NCBI GenBank assembly: GCA_905221605.1
Contig: CAJNDS010002252.1
Span: 240,001-304,000 of the forward strand
Length of the DNA stretch: 64,000 nucleotides
Origin: Symbiodinium natans
Taxonomy: Eukaryota; Sar; Dinophyceae; Suessiales; Symbiodiniaceae
Reading direction: 5' to 3'
Shown here piece by piece: positions 21,264-31,386 of this stretch; position 1 is the stretch's first letter, and each line of letters opens with the position of its first letter. Both the position numbers and the translations under genes were made by a program. Under the pieces are notes generated by a model, which worked only from the letters and a program-made list of their open reading frames with translations, ran no database searches and was not told the DNA's origin.

Positions 21264-21430
21264 GGGGTTTAGGGTTTAGGGTTTAGGGTTTAGGGTTTAG
21301 GGTTTAGGGTTTAGGGTTGAGGGTTTAGGGTTTAGGGTTTAGGGTTGAGGAGGGTTTAGGGTTTAGGGTTTAGGGTCTAGGGTCTATATAGGGTCTAGGG
21401 TCTCGGGTGTAGGTTTAGGGTTTAGAATTT
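21264..21430 (+). repeat. Interstitial TTTAGGG array
   Basis: More than twenty units, with GTCTAGGG variants toward the right. Confidence 0.9.
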
Positions 21431-21879
21431 AGGGTTGCGGGTTTTTGGTTTCAGGGGTCTGGGTTTGATTTTAGGGGTTTCGGGGTTAGGGTCTAGGGGC
21501 TTAGGGTTTGGTGGTGTTAGGGGTTTCGGCTTAGGGATTTCAGAGCCCTGAAACCCTAAACCCCAAAAACCCTATACCTCAAACCCCAAAAAACCTAAAA
21601 CCTCAAAAACCCTCAAAGCCCTAAACACCGTAAATGCCCGAAAGCCCTGAAAGCCCCCACAGCCCCAAGAACCCTAAAAACCCTAAAACCCTGAAAGCCA
21701 CCAAAAGCTCTGTAAAAGCCTCTTTCAAACCAATACCAAAAAAAGCCGTCAAAACCCAAAAGCCCTTTAAAAAGCCCCAGAGGATGGAGGCCCTAAGCCC
21801 TTTGAAAGTCCTCACCAAAAAGCCCTCAAAAACCCCCAAAACCCTGCAAAGCCCAAAAGCCCTATAAGAGCCCTCAAAG

Positions 21880-21978
21880 CCTAAACCCTAAACCCTAAAC
21901 CCTAAACCCTAAACCCTAAACCCTAAGCCCTAAACCCTAAACCCTAAACCCTAAACCCTAAACCCTAAACCCTAAAGC
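21880..21978 (+). repeat. Interstitial CCCTAAA array
   Basis: About fourteen units at the 3' side of predicted intron 21242-21996. Confidence 0.9.
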
Positions 21979-21996
21979 CCTCTAAAAGCCCAAAAG

Positions 21997-22059
21997 GATG
22001 GAGGCCCGGCGCCCTTCGCCGTCCTCGCTGGGCCCGTTGCTGTCGTGGCCGCGGGCGAG
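21997..22059 (+). CDS. NHL-repeat protein, exon 4 of chain
   Basis: Follows CCCAAAAG; 21 codons, including PFAVLAGPVAVVAAGE. The GC donor at 22060 joins in phase 0 to GTG GTC TAC at 22669, giving AAGEVVYIAESDNGR, the classic start of an NHL strand. Confidence 0.6.
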
Positions 22060-22495
22060 GCCCAAACTCCCCACCCACCCCGCCTCGTTGAGCGGACATT
22101 TTTAGGGGTTTCGGTGCTTAGGGTTTAGGGTTTAGGGTTACGGGCTAAGGGCTTAGGGTCTAAGGTTTTGGGTTTAGGGTTATGCTGTTTCGGGTTTAGG
22201 GTTTTTTTGGGGGTTTGGGGCTTGCTTCAGTATCACTGGGACCAGAGTAGGCCCTTACTGCCTTTTTGTTAGGGCTCAGGTTCACTTATACACCCTTTCC
22301 AACCCAAAAGGGCACCAGTTATATTTCCAGGTTACTATTGTTATTCTTTGTATTCTTACGATTGTATGTAGTAGTGTGCTTATTGATACACTGATTGTGA
22401 TGGTTGTGATGAGTGTGATGATTATGTACTTGAAGCTGCAAATGGTCTGAAGCATCCTTTCGTCACCGTGTACAAACGCTGACCGTCCCTTAATA

Positions 22496-22650
22496 TTTAG
22501 GGTTTAGGGTTTAGGTTGTATATTAAGTTGTATATGGTTTAGGGTTTAACGTTTCGGGTTTAGAGTTTAGGGTTTAGGGTTTCGGGTTTAGGGTTTAGGG
22601 TTTAGTTTAGCGTTTAGGGTTTAGGGCTTACGGCTTAAGGCTTAGGGATT
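22496..22650 (+). repeat. Degenerate TTTAGGG array
   Basis: TTTAGGG units with GTTTCGGG and CTTAGGG variants. It runs almost to the acceptor CCGCAG of the next exon. Confidence 0.85.
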
Positions 22651-22668
22651 TAGGGATTTCGGCCGCAG

Positions 22669-22726
22669 GTGGTCTACATCGCCGAGAGCGACAACGGCCG
22701 CATCCGGGAGGTGAACCTGTCGACAG
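22669..22726 (+). CDS. NHL-repeat protein, exon 5 of chain
   Basis: Follows CGGCCGCAG. The 58 bp encode VVYIAESDNGRIREVNLST, an unmistakable NHL repeat (Y-V-A-D-x-x-N-x-R-I-R-x-V). The donor is GC (GCGCGG) at 22727. The join to 23025 completes STGIINTL. Confidence 0.75.
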
Positions 22727-22759
22727 GCGCGGGAAGGAAGTGCTTGAAGGGTTTTAGGG

Positions 22760-22850
22760 CAACCCTCAACCCTAAACCCTAACCCTAAACCCCAAACCCT
22801 AAACCCTAAACCCTAAACCCTAGACCCTAAACCCTAAACCCTATATACAA
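22760..22850 (+). repeat. Interstitial CCCTAAA array
   Basis: CCCTAAA units inside predicted intron 22727-23024. A second array at 22949-23020 ends at the acceptor. Confidence 0.85.
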
Positions 22851-23024
22851 CTTAAACCCTGTGCAACCTAAGCCCTAACCACACCGTCTAACCTGAACCC
22901 TAACGCCCTACCTCACTCTCATCCCCCTAGCAACCGTAGCTGCATCTAACCCTAAACCCTAAACCCTAAACCCTGAACCCTTAACCCAAAACCCTAAACC
23001 CTAAACCCCAAACCCTAAGCCCAG

Positions 23025-23084
23025 GCATCATCAACACGCTCCCGCAATCGGTGCCCGCAGCTGGTCAAGAGCCCTCGCTCTACG
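23025..23084 (+). CDS. NHL-repeat protein, exon 6 of chain
   Basis: Follows AAGCCCAG and encodes IINTLPQSVPAAGQEPSLY. The GC donor at 23085 leaves one base that completes a glycine codon with the next exon (SLYGLSLDP). A GT donor at 23107 is also possible but would put the next exon in another frame. Confidence 0.65.
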
Positions 23085-23312
23085 GCAGCCAGGCTTACCA
23101 GAGAAGGTCCGGGCTGTTAGGGTTTGCTGCTTTGGATTTAGGGTTTAGGCTTGAGTTTTGGGGTTTTCGTACAATGAGGGAGGCGGTGTGTGTATATATA
23201 TATATATGCATATACACCAAGTCGCTGTCAAGATCTAGGGGAGGTAGTAACATTCTAGTAACAGCAAATGCGGTGATAGACACTTCGCCTTGGTGGACGT
23301 CTGTCTGTCGAA

Positions 23313-23375
23313 CTACTATATAGGAACCTCATGCAGGCCCAAGTATAGACTATAAAGGTACGCGGATCCTTAGGG
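23313..23375. mobile_element. Dispersed repeat family D, copy 1
   Basis: ACTATATAGGAACC, then AGGCCCAAGTATA, then AAGGTAC occur in the same order and spacing at 46519-46580. The ends are not resolved. Confidence 0.45.
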
Positions 23376-23763
23376 TATTGGCCAAGAACAGTGGCAGCTC
23401 CCGTGCGCTTCCTCTTAGTTTCTAGGACCTGTTCTTTGGGGTTTAGGTGCCCTTATATGCCCCAAAATAGGGCATCCTTTTTTATTCGAAGCTTACTCTT
23501 GGGTCGAGTTTGCTGTTCCTAGCGAAATCACCACTTCGTGACATTCCCAGGCCCCTGCGGATGCACCCGAAACAGCTTGCGCAAACCCCAAAAGCCCTAA
23601 GACCCTAACCCCTTGTAAGCCCCAAAGGCCCTAAACACTGTAAACCCTAAACCTAAACCCTAAACCCTAAACCATTCTTTTCCAACCCTAAACCCTGAAC
23701 CCTGAAACCTGAACCCTAAACCCTAAACCTTAAACCCTAAACCCTAAACCTGCGCACTTCGAG

Positions 23764-23825
23764 GCCTCTCTTTGGATCCTCTGCGGCAGATCTTGTACGC
23801 ATCCTCGCCCTCGGAGTACGTCTGC
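23764..23825 (+). CDS. NHL-repeat protein, exon 7 of chain
   Basis: Follows CACTTCGAG and encodes LSLDPLRQILYASSPSEYVC, again NHL-like (L-x-x-D-P-x-x-x-x-L-Y-x-S). The GC donor at 23826 (GCCCGAG) joins in phase 0 to 24193. Confidence 0.6.
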
Positions 23826-24192
23826 GCCCGAGAATCCCAAGACAGGGGGTTTAGGGTTTAGGGTTATAGGGTTTTAGGGTTAGAAAGTTACAGGACTATA
23901 GGGTTTTAGGGTTATAGGGTGATAGGGCTATAAAGTTATAGGGTGATAGTCAAGTAGGTAGGGAATAGGGTTATAGGGACCCGACAAAGCCCAGCCTCCT
24001 ACAAAAATCTGGGATCCTCCTCCCGAAAACTCCAAAGCCCTATCGACCCTGAACGTGCCTTAAACAGGGCTATACTTAACCTGTGCAAGCATAATTACCG
24101 TGCTTATAACCCTACTTACATCTACCCATGAATGTCCATGCACACGCGCAGCTCCTGAACCCTAAACCCCTCCAAACCAATCCCTTCGAGAG

Positions 24193-24241
24193 GTGGTGTA
24201 CAGATACCACTTGGAGGCAGGCCCGTGCGTCGCCCCGCCGC
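24193..24241 (+). CDS. NHL-repeat protein, exon 8 of chain
   Basis: Follows TTCGAGAG and encodes VVYRYHLEAGPCVAPP, continuing the NHL strand from YVC. The 3' end is uncertain (GT at 24229 or 24242). A long TTTAGGG-containing stretch follows. Confidence 0.55.
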
Positions 24242-24559
24242 GTCCTCGTGGGAGGAGGGGGGGGTTAGAGTGGGTTTAGGGTTTAGGGTTATGGTTTAGG
24301 GTTTAGGGTTAGAGCTTAAGGTGTAGGGGCTTCTAGGTTTTAGGGTTTTAGGGGTTTAGGCTTTTGGGGGTTTAGAGGTTGAGGGATTCAGGCGTGCATT
24401 CTGCGGCATCGTAACTTGCGGCTTTTCAAGTCCAGGGTCCTCGTATAGGTGGCTCTACTTCAATTAGCAAAACTGCATGCGCATCAGTGGAGTTGGTGTG
24501 CTTAGGGTTTCTTTTATTCGTTTTCTAATGTCATTTTGTTTTTGTTGTTTCATTTTCCT

Positions 24560-25900
24560 GGGTGGGTGGGGGGGTTGGCCGGCCTGAGTGAGTGAGTGAG
24601 TGAGTGAGTTCTAGTGAACTGCTACGTTCCCACTCCAGCCTCCTCAAGCCCTTTTCATGCAACCTCTGAGATGGGAGATTTGCGTTACCAAGCACGAGAA
24701 CTTCTATCTGGGCCCTTCTTCGCCCAGATAGTTTTTGGTTGGGCGTCGGATTGCCGAATCGTCATCTCGGAGCATAGTATAGTTGCATGCCACCAGTAGC
24801 GTCACCGCAGAATAGGAAGCACAACCGTCTTCCTCAGATTGTTGGGCGGCGGGCGCAACTATCCATCTTCGAGCTTGTTGTGGAGCTCGCCCCTCAGAAA
24901 AGCGACATTGATCAGCGGAACGGGACAGTCTTCGGGCTACCCTTTGTGACAGTGCAGCATGTTTCTCAGACTGTTTTGAACCGACGACAGTCGTGCTCGC
25001 GCGAAGTCGTGCGAAGTGGGGCTGAGGCCCGGAAGGCGACCCTTCCGGGAGATGCAAGACCTCTTGCTGGGCAAGCCTTGCCTGCAGATGCCTGTAAAGG
25101 GACATCGAGTCGGCTGGGCGCGGGATTTGTGGATCCGGAAGTTAGTTTCAGCCCGAGGCCCTGGTGTTGCAGAACATGTTCCGTCCCTGCTTTCTTGCGT
25201 GACTTTGGAGGTGTCAATGGGTGGACCTTCCTGCTCGGTCTGCTCAGCCAAGTGTGATTTTTTCGCTGGAGTCTTACAGACCGTACAGTCCCATAGCTAG
25301 TCCTGGCGGCTTCGTTGCTGAGGACGCCCTGTGACACGCGCATCTCCTGGAGCAGTCCGCTGGATGGAAACGTGTGAACTGAGATGGCTTCCGTTAGTGG
25401 CGCTGCGGATGCTTGCAGCTCGTTTTGATGAACATGTCGGGCCGATCCTACGCCTCTCAACTGTGTGTCATGTCACTTTATCAATTGTGGTCAACATTGC
25501 GGCGCTGTGCCTGTCTGCTGGTGGCATCAAAGGCTGTCTGAGCGTGATCTTTGATCTTTGTGCTGATGTTATGTGACGAGGAACGACCAGACTTCCTCTA
25601 ACTGCAGCAAGCTCATGATGATGGCGCGACCGGAGTCGGTGGTTACGACTTTCAAAAGCCCTTTGGTAAACTCAAGCCAAAATTAGCAGTCGCGTCTATA
25701 CAAGAATACACACAGGCTCCAGGGCTCCAACCTAAAAGCCGAACGACGATGGCAGCCTTCGCCAGCAACCAACAGCCGCTGACCAATTGAAGGGGCCAGA
25801 GATTGGCGCGTTTATCAAAAACCAACCCCACCTTGAAAGCGACTTCTGACCGCAGCTCTGGCAAGACATGTCCGCAGGCATTCCAGTCTCCTTTTGAGCT
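24560..25900. other. Telomere-repeat-free block with overlapping open frames
   Basis: Opens with (GTGA)n at 24589-24608. Both strands carry frames over 90 codons (24787-25257 plus, 24966-25460 minus) and neither has a motif I recognise. The block sits between the NHL exons and the cysteine-rich exons and may be a captured transcript or an inserted gene fragment. Confidence 0.35.
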
Positions 25901-26669
25901 TAGGGACGCAGGGGTTTAGGGTTAGGGTCTAGGGAGTCTTTTTGATTGCATACTTCTAACTCTAAAGTGCCGGCGAGCCTTCAGGGTTTCGGTGGTGTTC
26001 TTCGGGTGTAAGAGTGACAGGGGTTGAGGGCTGGGGTTTACTGGCTTTTCGGGGGTCCTGTGGTGCTGAACTACCCAGATGTTTCCCCGACCTCGGCACT
26101 TAAGGCAAGCCGTGGCCAATGCTGCTTCCCCCTCGTGCGTGGAGGGTGAGGACTCGTCGGCAGTCTTGAGCGTGCAGCCAGGAAGCCACCAACCCCCCCA
26201 ATACCAAAAAAACCCCAGAAGGTTTTTGGGTTAGGGTTCATAAGCCGTGACCCCGTAACCCCAAGCCAGGGCGGTAGCGTGAGTTTTTTGTGATGCCATA
26301 AAGCCCCCAAACGCCAAAAGCCTTGCATCGAAATTGCATGGGGGGTTTAGGGGGTTGGGCTTCAAGCTTCGTCAGGGTTAAGGGTTAAGGTTTAGGGTTT
26401 AGGCTTTAGGGTGGGGTTTAAGGTTTAAGGGTTTAGGGTTTAGGGACAGGATCCAAAGTGCGCTCCTGTTCTTCTCTCCGCGCCCTCCCCCACCCAAACC
26501 CTTTTCCTCCGCAGCCCAAGAAGCACGCTTTTAGCCCCACGGCCCCCAAAACCCCAAATCCCGCAAAACCTGAAGCCCGAAGCCCTAAACCCTAAACTCT
26601 AGACCCCAAGCCCTGAGCACCCCGAAGCCCAAAAAAACCCTAGGCGCCCTAAACCCTGCAGACTTTCAG

Positions 26670-26737
26670 GAGGTGAACCTCGACCACTGTACCCCCGTCT
26701 GTGTGGAGGGCTTTCTTCCGACGGTCTCGTCTTTGCG
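26670..26737 (+). CDS. Cysteine-rich repeat protein, exon A1
   Basis: Follows GACTTTCAG and encodes DHCTPVCVEGFLPTVSSL after EVNL. The C-x3-C-x2-GF-x-P spacing is the start of the repeat seen in later exons. The GC donor at 26738 joins in frame to 27670 (SSLRHCSDG). Confidence 0.7.
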
Positions 26738-26759
26738 GCCAGATGCACGCTAGTTCTGG

Positions 26760-26830
26760 GTTCAGGGTTCAGGGTTCCGGCATTTAGGGTTTAGGGTTTA
26801 GGATTTAGGATTTAGGGTTTAGGCTAAGTT
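26760..26830 (+). repeat. Degenerate TTTAGGG array
   Basis: First part of predicted intron 26738-27669. A second array lies at 26935-26990. Confidence 0.8.
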
Positions 26831-27573
26831 TAGGGTTTCGGTCGTTGGTTTCTACATCGTGCTCCAAGCCAAGCTTGGAGCACGAGCAGGTTGTTGGGGT
26901 TTGTGGGGGCTTGGACTCATGAGTTCTAAGCTCGGGTTTAGGGTTCAGGGTTTAGGGTTTAGGGTTTAGGGTTCAGGGTTTAGGGGTTAGGCCCTAAAAT
27001 CCGGTGGTCGGTAAAGGTTGCGGGCTTAGGGTACGAATAGGTGCCCTACTTGAGAAGCCCTACATATAGCTACCCATGAACCTCCGGGCTCAGGGCTCAG
27101 ACCTGAGGGCTCAGGGGCAATCACATACACATTTGAACTTCTTCTACATCCCCCTTGGGCATATTTTTTCATTTTGTTTATTTATTACCCAAGAGGATAT
27201 TAAAAATATTGTTTCATTAAGGTTCTAAGGGGAGTATGTATAGTCTTGCCGTATTTTCTAAACATGCCATTAAACATTCTAATGAACACAAACAAGGCTC
27301 ATGTTGTCCCTGATGGCTTGCGTTATAATAAGCTTGCAGGGTTGGAGGAATCCCTCGTTGAGGGCTCAGGGGGTTTTCGGGTTCGGATGTTTCGGTTCTC
27401 TGCAAAGCCTATAAAAACCCAGCAGACACCGCAGAACCCCAAACTCCTAAGCCCTAAGCCTCTGAAAAAGCCAAAGGCCCAAGTCCCAGAACACCCAAAC
27501 CCCCTAAAGCCTAATCACCCTGAACCCTATACAAGCCCCAGAAACCCCAATCCCCCACAGCGCCTAAACCCAA

Positions 27574-27590
27574 CCCCCCCCCCCCCCCCC

Positions 27591-27647
<57 letters not shown>

Positions 27648-27650
27648 CGC
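27574..27650. repeat. Poly-C, poly-A, (CA)n compound simple repeat
   Basis: About 17 C, then 17 A, then about 17 CA units with GCACAC interruptions. It lies near the 3' end of predicted intron 26738-27669. Confidence 0.9.
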
Positions 27651-27669
27651 ACACACAAAGAAGCCCTAG

Positions 27670-27758
27670 GCACTGCTCCGATGGTGTCCTCACGCCGCCG
27701 CACTTCCGCTGCCTGCCCGCCCCTTGTTACGCCCCGTGGGGTGTCGCGTCTCGGCAGG
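27670..27758 (+). CDS. Cysteine-rich repeat protein, exon A2
   Basis: Follows AAGCCCTAG and encodes HCSDGVLTPPHFRCLPAPC then YAPWGVASRQ. This is the C-x-DG-x-L-x-PP-x-F-x-C half of the repeat plus the start of the next unit. The GT donor at 27759 comes directly from a TTTAGG-like repeat (GTTTAGG), and the join to 28240 is in frame. Confidence 0.75.
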
Positions 27759-28129
27759 GTTTAGGATTCAGCGTTCATCGGGTTTAGAGCAGCATTCATG
27801 GGTAGCTACAAGTTCGGTTATAGGTATGGGGTAACTATACTTCCATATTTAGGGTACTTCTACGAATCGCCCGACTTAGAAGTACCATGGACCTCCATCT
27901 TCAGGGTAAGGTTTTAGGGTTTAGGGTTTAGGGTCTAGGATCCCCTTGTTTCCTGCAGTATGCGTTGCGTTTGGAGTAAACACTAAAACCTAAAAACATC
28001 TTACAGGGCCCTTTCCGGTTGGAAGGATGATTCCACCACTTAGAGACCACGCCCCTTCATTGTAAATGGGGTCCCTGTGGCGGAGCTTCCAAACCCTAAT
28101 CCCCCCAACCCCAAACCCCAAAACAAAAC

Positions 28130-28230
28130 GCCCTAAATCCTAAACCCTAAACCCTAAACCCTAAACCCTAAACCCTAACCCCAAACCCTAAACCCTAAAC
28201 CCCAAACACTAAACCCCAAACCCTAAGCCC
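28130..28230 (+). repeat. Interstitial CCCTAAA array
   Basis: CCCTAAA and CCCCAAA units ending 10 bp before the acceptor of exon A3. Confidence 0.85.
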
Positions 28231-28239
28231 TGTCCTTAG

Positions 28240-28306
28240 ATGGGTTGGAGGAGCACGCCGCGCAACCTCCATGTGCGGAGGGCCATCTTGTAGCCTCGGG
28301 ATCGAG
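28240..28306 (+). CDS. Cysteine-rich repeat protein, exon A3
   Basis: Follows CTGTCCTTAG and encodes LEEHAAQPPCAEGHLVASGS. The GC donor at 28307 joins to 28865, giving VASGSSCTSLC, exactly the expected SG-x-x-CT-x-x-C linker of the family. Confidence 0.75.
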
Positions 28307-28319
28307 GCCCTGGAGCTGG

Positions 28320-28430
28320 GACAGGGTTTAGGGTTTAGGGTTTAGGGTTTAGGGTTTGGGGTTTGGGGTTTAGGGTTTGGGGTTTAGGGTTTAGGGTTTG
28401 GGGTTTGGGGTGTGGGGCTTAGGGTTCGCT
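28320..28430 (+). repeat. Interstitial TTTAGGG array
   Basis: TTTAGGG and TTTGGGG units begin 14 bp after the GC donor of exon A3. Confidence 0.9.
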
Positions 28431-28784
28431 GCCTCCAAGTCCGTCGCTGTGCCTCAAGATTCCACCCACCCGCAGCCCCTCTTCCCAACCTCCCTCTCCG
28501 CCAAGATGCAGGCAAGCATAAACGGCAACACAGACACCAGAGAGAATCTGAACCAAAAGGTACTTGACACAGAAGGAGGTATAGAATACCCCTCAATCCT
28601 ATCAGCAGTATTTTTGAATCTATCGATATCAGTCTTGAGGATACTTGTTCATGTAACATGTTTATCAGAATAATACTGTTGTAGTAGTGACTGATGGAAG
28701 TCCCTCATTTACCGCCAGAGCTCCCAAACTGCAACAGACGAAGCTTCCTTGGCCCAAGTCCGCCTAGCCTATCCGCCGAAGCAC

Positions 28785-28855
28785 TAAACCCTAGACCCTA
28801 AAACCCCAAAACCCTAGACCCGAAACCCTAAACCCTAAACCCTAAACCCTGCTAC
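28785..28855 (+). repeat. Interstitial CCCTAAA array
   Basis: It ends 9 bp before the acceptor TTCAG of exon A4, pairing with the TTTAGGG array at the start of the same intron. Confidence 0.85.
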
Positions 28856-28864
28856 CCTGTTCAG

Positions 28865-28923
28865 TTGCACTTCCTTGTGTACGGGATCCTACGAGCCGGA
28901 TGCCAACCTCACATGCCTCGAAG
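28865..28923 (+). CDS. Cysteine-rich repeat protein, exon A4
   Basis: Follows CCCTGTTCAG and encodes CTSLCTGSYEPDANLTCLE. The donor is GA (GATGGGTG) at 28924. The remaining G joins GC CAA CTG of 29602 to give LEGQLQPSSFQC, completing the repeat. GA donors are unusual but are known in dinoflagellates. Confidence 0.8.
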
Positions 28924-28930
28924 GATGGGT

Positions 28931-29000
28931 GTAGGGTTTAGGGTTTAGGTTTAGTGTTTGGGGTTTAGGGTTTAGGGTTTAGGGTTCAGGGTTTAGGGCA
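28931..29000 (+). repeat. Interstitial TTTAGGG array
   Basis: Begins 7 bp after the GA donor of exon A4. Confidence 0.85.
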
Positions 29001-29180
29001 CGTGTAGGGTTTCCGGGCGCTTTAGGCAGGAGGCGTAGAAGGTTCAAGAGACCTAAGGTTCTAGGGCTTAAGGTCCTGAATCCTAAGGAGTACCCTTTTG
29101 AGGAGTTCCTACAATGCGCATTGCAATATCTTGGGTTAATGTCTGGGGTGCCCACACTTATAGTGAGTAAAGAAGACCCT

Positions 29181-29250
29181 TCCTAAACCCTAAACCCTAA
29201 ACCCTAAACCCTAAACTCTAAACCCTAAACCCTAAACCCTAAACCCTAAA
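29181..29250 (+). repeat. Interstitial CCCTAAA array
   Basis: About ten units in the middle of predicted intron 28924-29601. A second C-rich array is at 29515-29570. Confidence 0.85.
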
Positions 29251-29601
29251 CAGCCCTAAGCCCGATCCCACATACGTCCCTCGCTCTGCTTGACCACAAG
29301 GCTTTCGGGCTTGTCAGGGGTCACGAGGGTTTAGGGCCATTATTTTGGGAACCACCCCGTGAAACAGTGGGATCATGTAGGACTGCAAGGCATTCCAGCA
29401 TTGGTGTACATATTGTTGGGGTTCAGTCAGGGTTTAGATGTTGGAAACACTAAGAATTTAAAGCCCTTGTGACGCCCTCACAACCTAACCCCTCTTCCCC
29501 AAATCCTCAACCCGAGACCCTAGACCCTAGACCCTAGACCCTAAACCCTAAACCCTAACCCTAAACCGTAGCCTCCCCCCACCCCGGCCCCTAATGTTCA
29601 G

Positions 29602-29676
29602 GCCAACTGCAGCCGTCAAGCTTCCAGTGCAGCCTGCCGCAGACCACGACCACGGCACCTGGGACGCTGCACCGGG
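29602..29676 (+). CDS. Cysteine-rich repeat protein, exon A5
   Basis: Follows TAATGTTCAG and encodes QLQPSSFQCSLPQTTTTAPG, ending one cysteine repeat with a threonine-rich spacer. The donor is not fixed and may be the GT of the first TTTAGGG unit at 29678. Confidence 0.7.
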
Positions 29677-29850
29677 GGTTTAGGGGTTCAGGGTTTAGGG
29701 AATTAGGGGTTCAGGGTTTGGGGTTTAGGGTGTAGGGTTCGGGTTTAGGGTTTAGGGTTTAGGGTTTCGGGATAAGGGCTCAGGGTTAGTTTAGGGTTTA
29801 GGGTTCAGGGTTCAGGGCTTAGGGTTTAGGGTTTAGGGGTTTGGGTGAAT
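29675..29850 (+). repeat. Degenerate TTTAGGG array
   Basis: Long, mixed TTTAGGG/TTCAGGG array immediately after exon A5. Confidence 0.85.
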
Positions 29851-29994
29851 TTGGAAACACAGGCACCTATTGAGCATTCAGGTTTAGGGGTCTAGTTGCT
29901 TCGAATGGCCCTTGGCTCTTGTGCTGGTGTGTATTTGCTGGGTGCTGAAACGTAAACCCTGAACCCTAAACCCTAAACCCAAACCTGCCCCGCA

Positions 29995-31260
29995 GACTTT
30001 TTGATATTTCATGGCCACCTTCGTACACGCTGAGCAAATCAGGAGCTTCTTTGCGCCGAACAAAGGAAGGCTAAGACCTAGACCCCGAAGAGCCACACCC
30101 GCAGCCCGGTACCGGACAGCATGCCCTCAGGCTACTGCAAGGTTCCTGGAAGTCTTCCCCCCTCTCAAACCCCAAACCCTAAACCCTAGCCCTAAACCCT
30201 TCATCCTAGACCCCAAACCCACAACCATCAACCCCACACCCAGAACCCTAAACCCTAAGCCCCAAACCCAGAAACCCCACAAGCCCCAGAAACCCCACAA
30301 GCCCCAGACTCTGCACTCCTGCAAACTCTAGAGACACCTACGTGTCTACGATAAAGGAGCTTTACAGGGAGGACTTTTTGGGATAAGAGTCCCCTGGAAA
30401 GGGGAATCCTTACGAAAAAAGGGAAGCTACCCTAGGGTGATGTTGGGGGACCGTTCTTTTGAACAAGAACCTCGAGACTGGGTTCAGGGTTTAGGGTTTA
30501 GAGCAACAAAGGGTTTTCCGACCTCCCCCAGCATTGGGTACTTTGACCTGTGCTTTTGGTCCACCCTAAACCAGATCCTTGAAACCTGCGTGGGTCTACT
30601 TGAAGATTCTTGGGAGCCTCTAAGCACGGTTAGCATAGGGTAACTACACCGATACCTCATTTAGGGTAACCTTATAACCCCACCTATCAGGATACCCATG
30701 AACCTGCAAGTTCGGTGTCTGTTTATAGGAGATTTGAGGCTTCCAAATTTTTGAGGCCAGAGTTTGGAGAGATTTGGGAACCCTGAGCCCTAAACCCTCC
30801 TCCTGCGCTGTGGCCTCAAGGGATAAACCGTAAAAAACAACCATCTACAACATGGTCCTTCCAAACAAGTAAAAAAAAGGACAAATCTGTGCTAAAAAGA
30901 AATCCTGAAAAGAAAGTCTCTAAAGAGGATTACCCGGATGGGGTCTTGGTGCTACCCTAAACCCTCAACACTAAACCCGAAACCCTAAGCCCCCCAAATC
31001 CTAAGACCGGAAGCCTTATAGCCCCTACCGACCTACCGAGGTTACTGCCAGTGGTTCCGTCGTCGTTCAGGCGCGCGTGGTGCTAACCCCTCAACCCTCA
31101 AACGCCAGGGGCCGGAAAGTCCCAGCTTCGCGGTGGGAGGGGACGGGCTTTCCCGCCCCTTGCCTAGCCTCGAGTGGAGCTACAGCGGGCAGAGCTCTAA
31201 ATGCCGAACTTGGCAAGGAACCCCTTAGTAAACTGTAATTGCGCTTGCAACCATAAATCC
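29995..31260. other. Intron-like stretch without supported exons
   Basis: Scattered C-rich degenerate heptamers (30165-30300) and palindromic snippets. A frame at 30011-30331 is mostly repeat-derived, with NPSPKP-type translation. Nothing firm was found. Confidence 0.35.
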
Positions 31261-31265
31261 TTGTA

Positions 31266-31347
31266 CTTGGAGGTTCGTGGGTAGGGTCATAAGTATGGTA
31301 AGTACATACTTATCACCCTATGTAGGGTACCTACATGAACCTCCAAG
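31266..31347. mobile_element. MITE family B, short copy
   Basis: The left end CTTGGAGGTTCGTGGGTA and right end TACATGAACCTCCAAG are inverted repeats. It is flanked by TA on the left and CA on the right, consistent with a TA target duplication that has mutated. Confidence 0.7.
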
Positions 31348-31386
31348 CAGAGAGTGCTTGGAGGCTTCGGGTTGTGCGTGTCCCTT

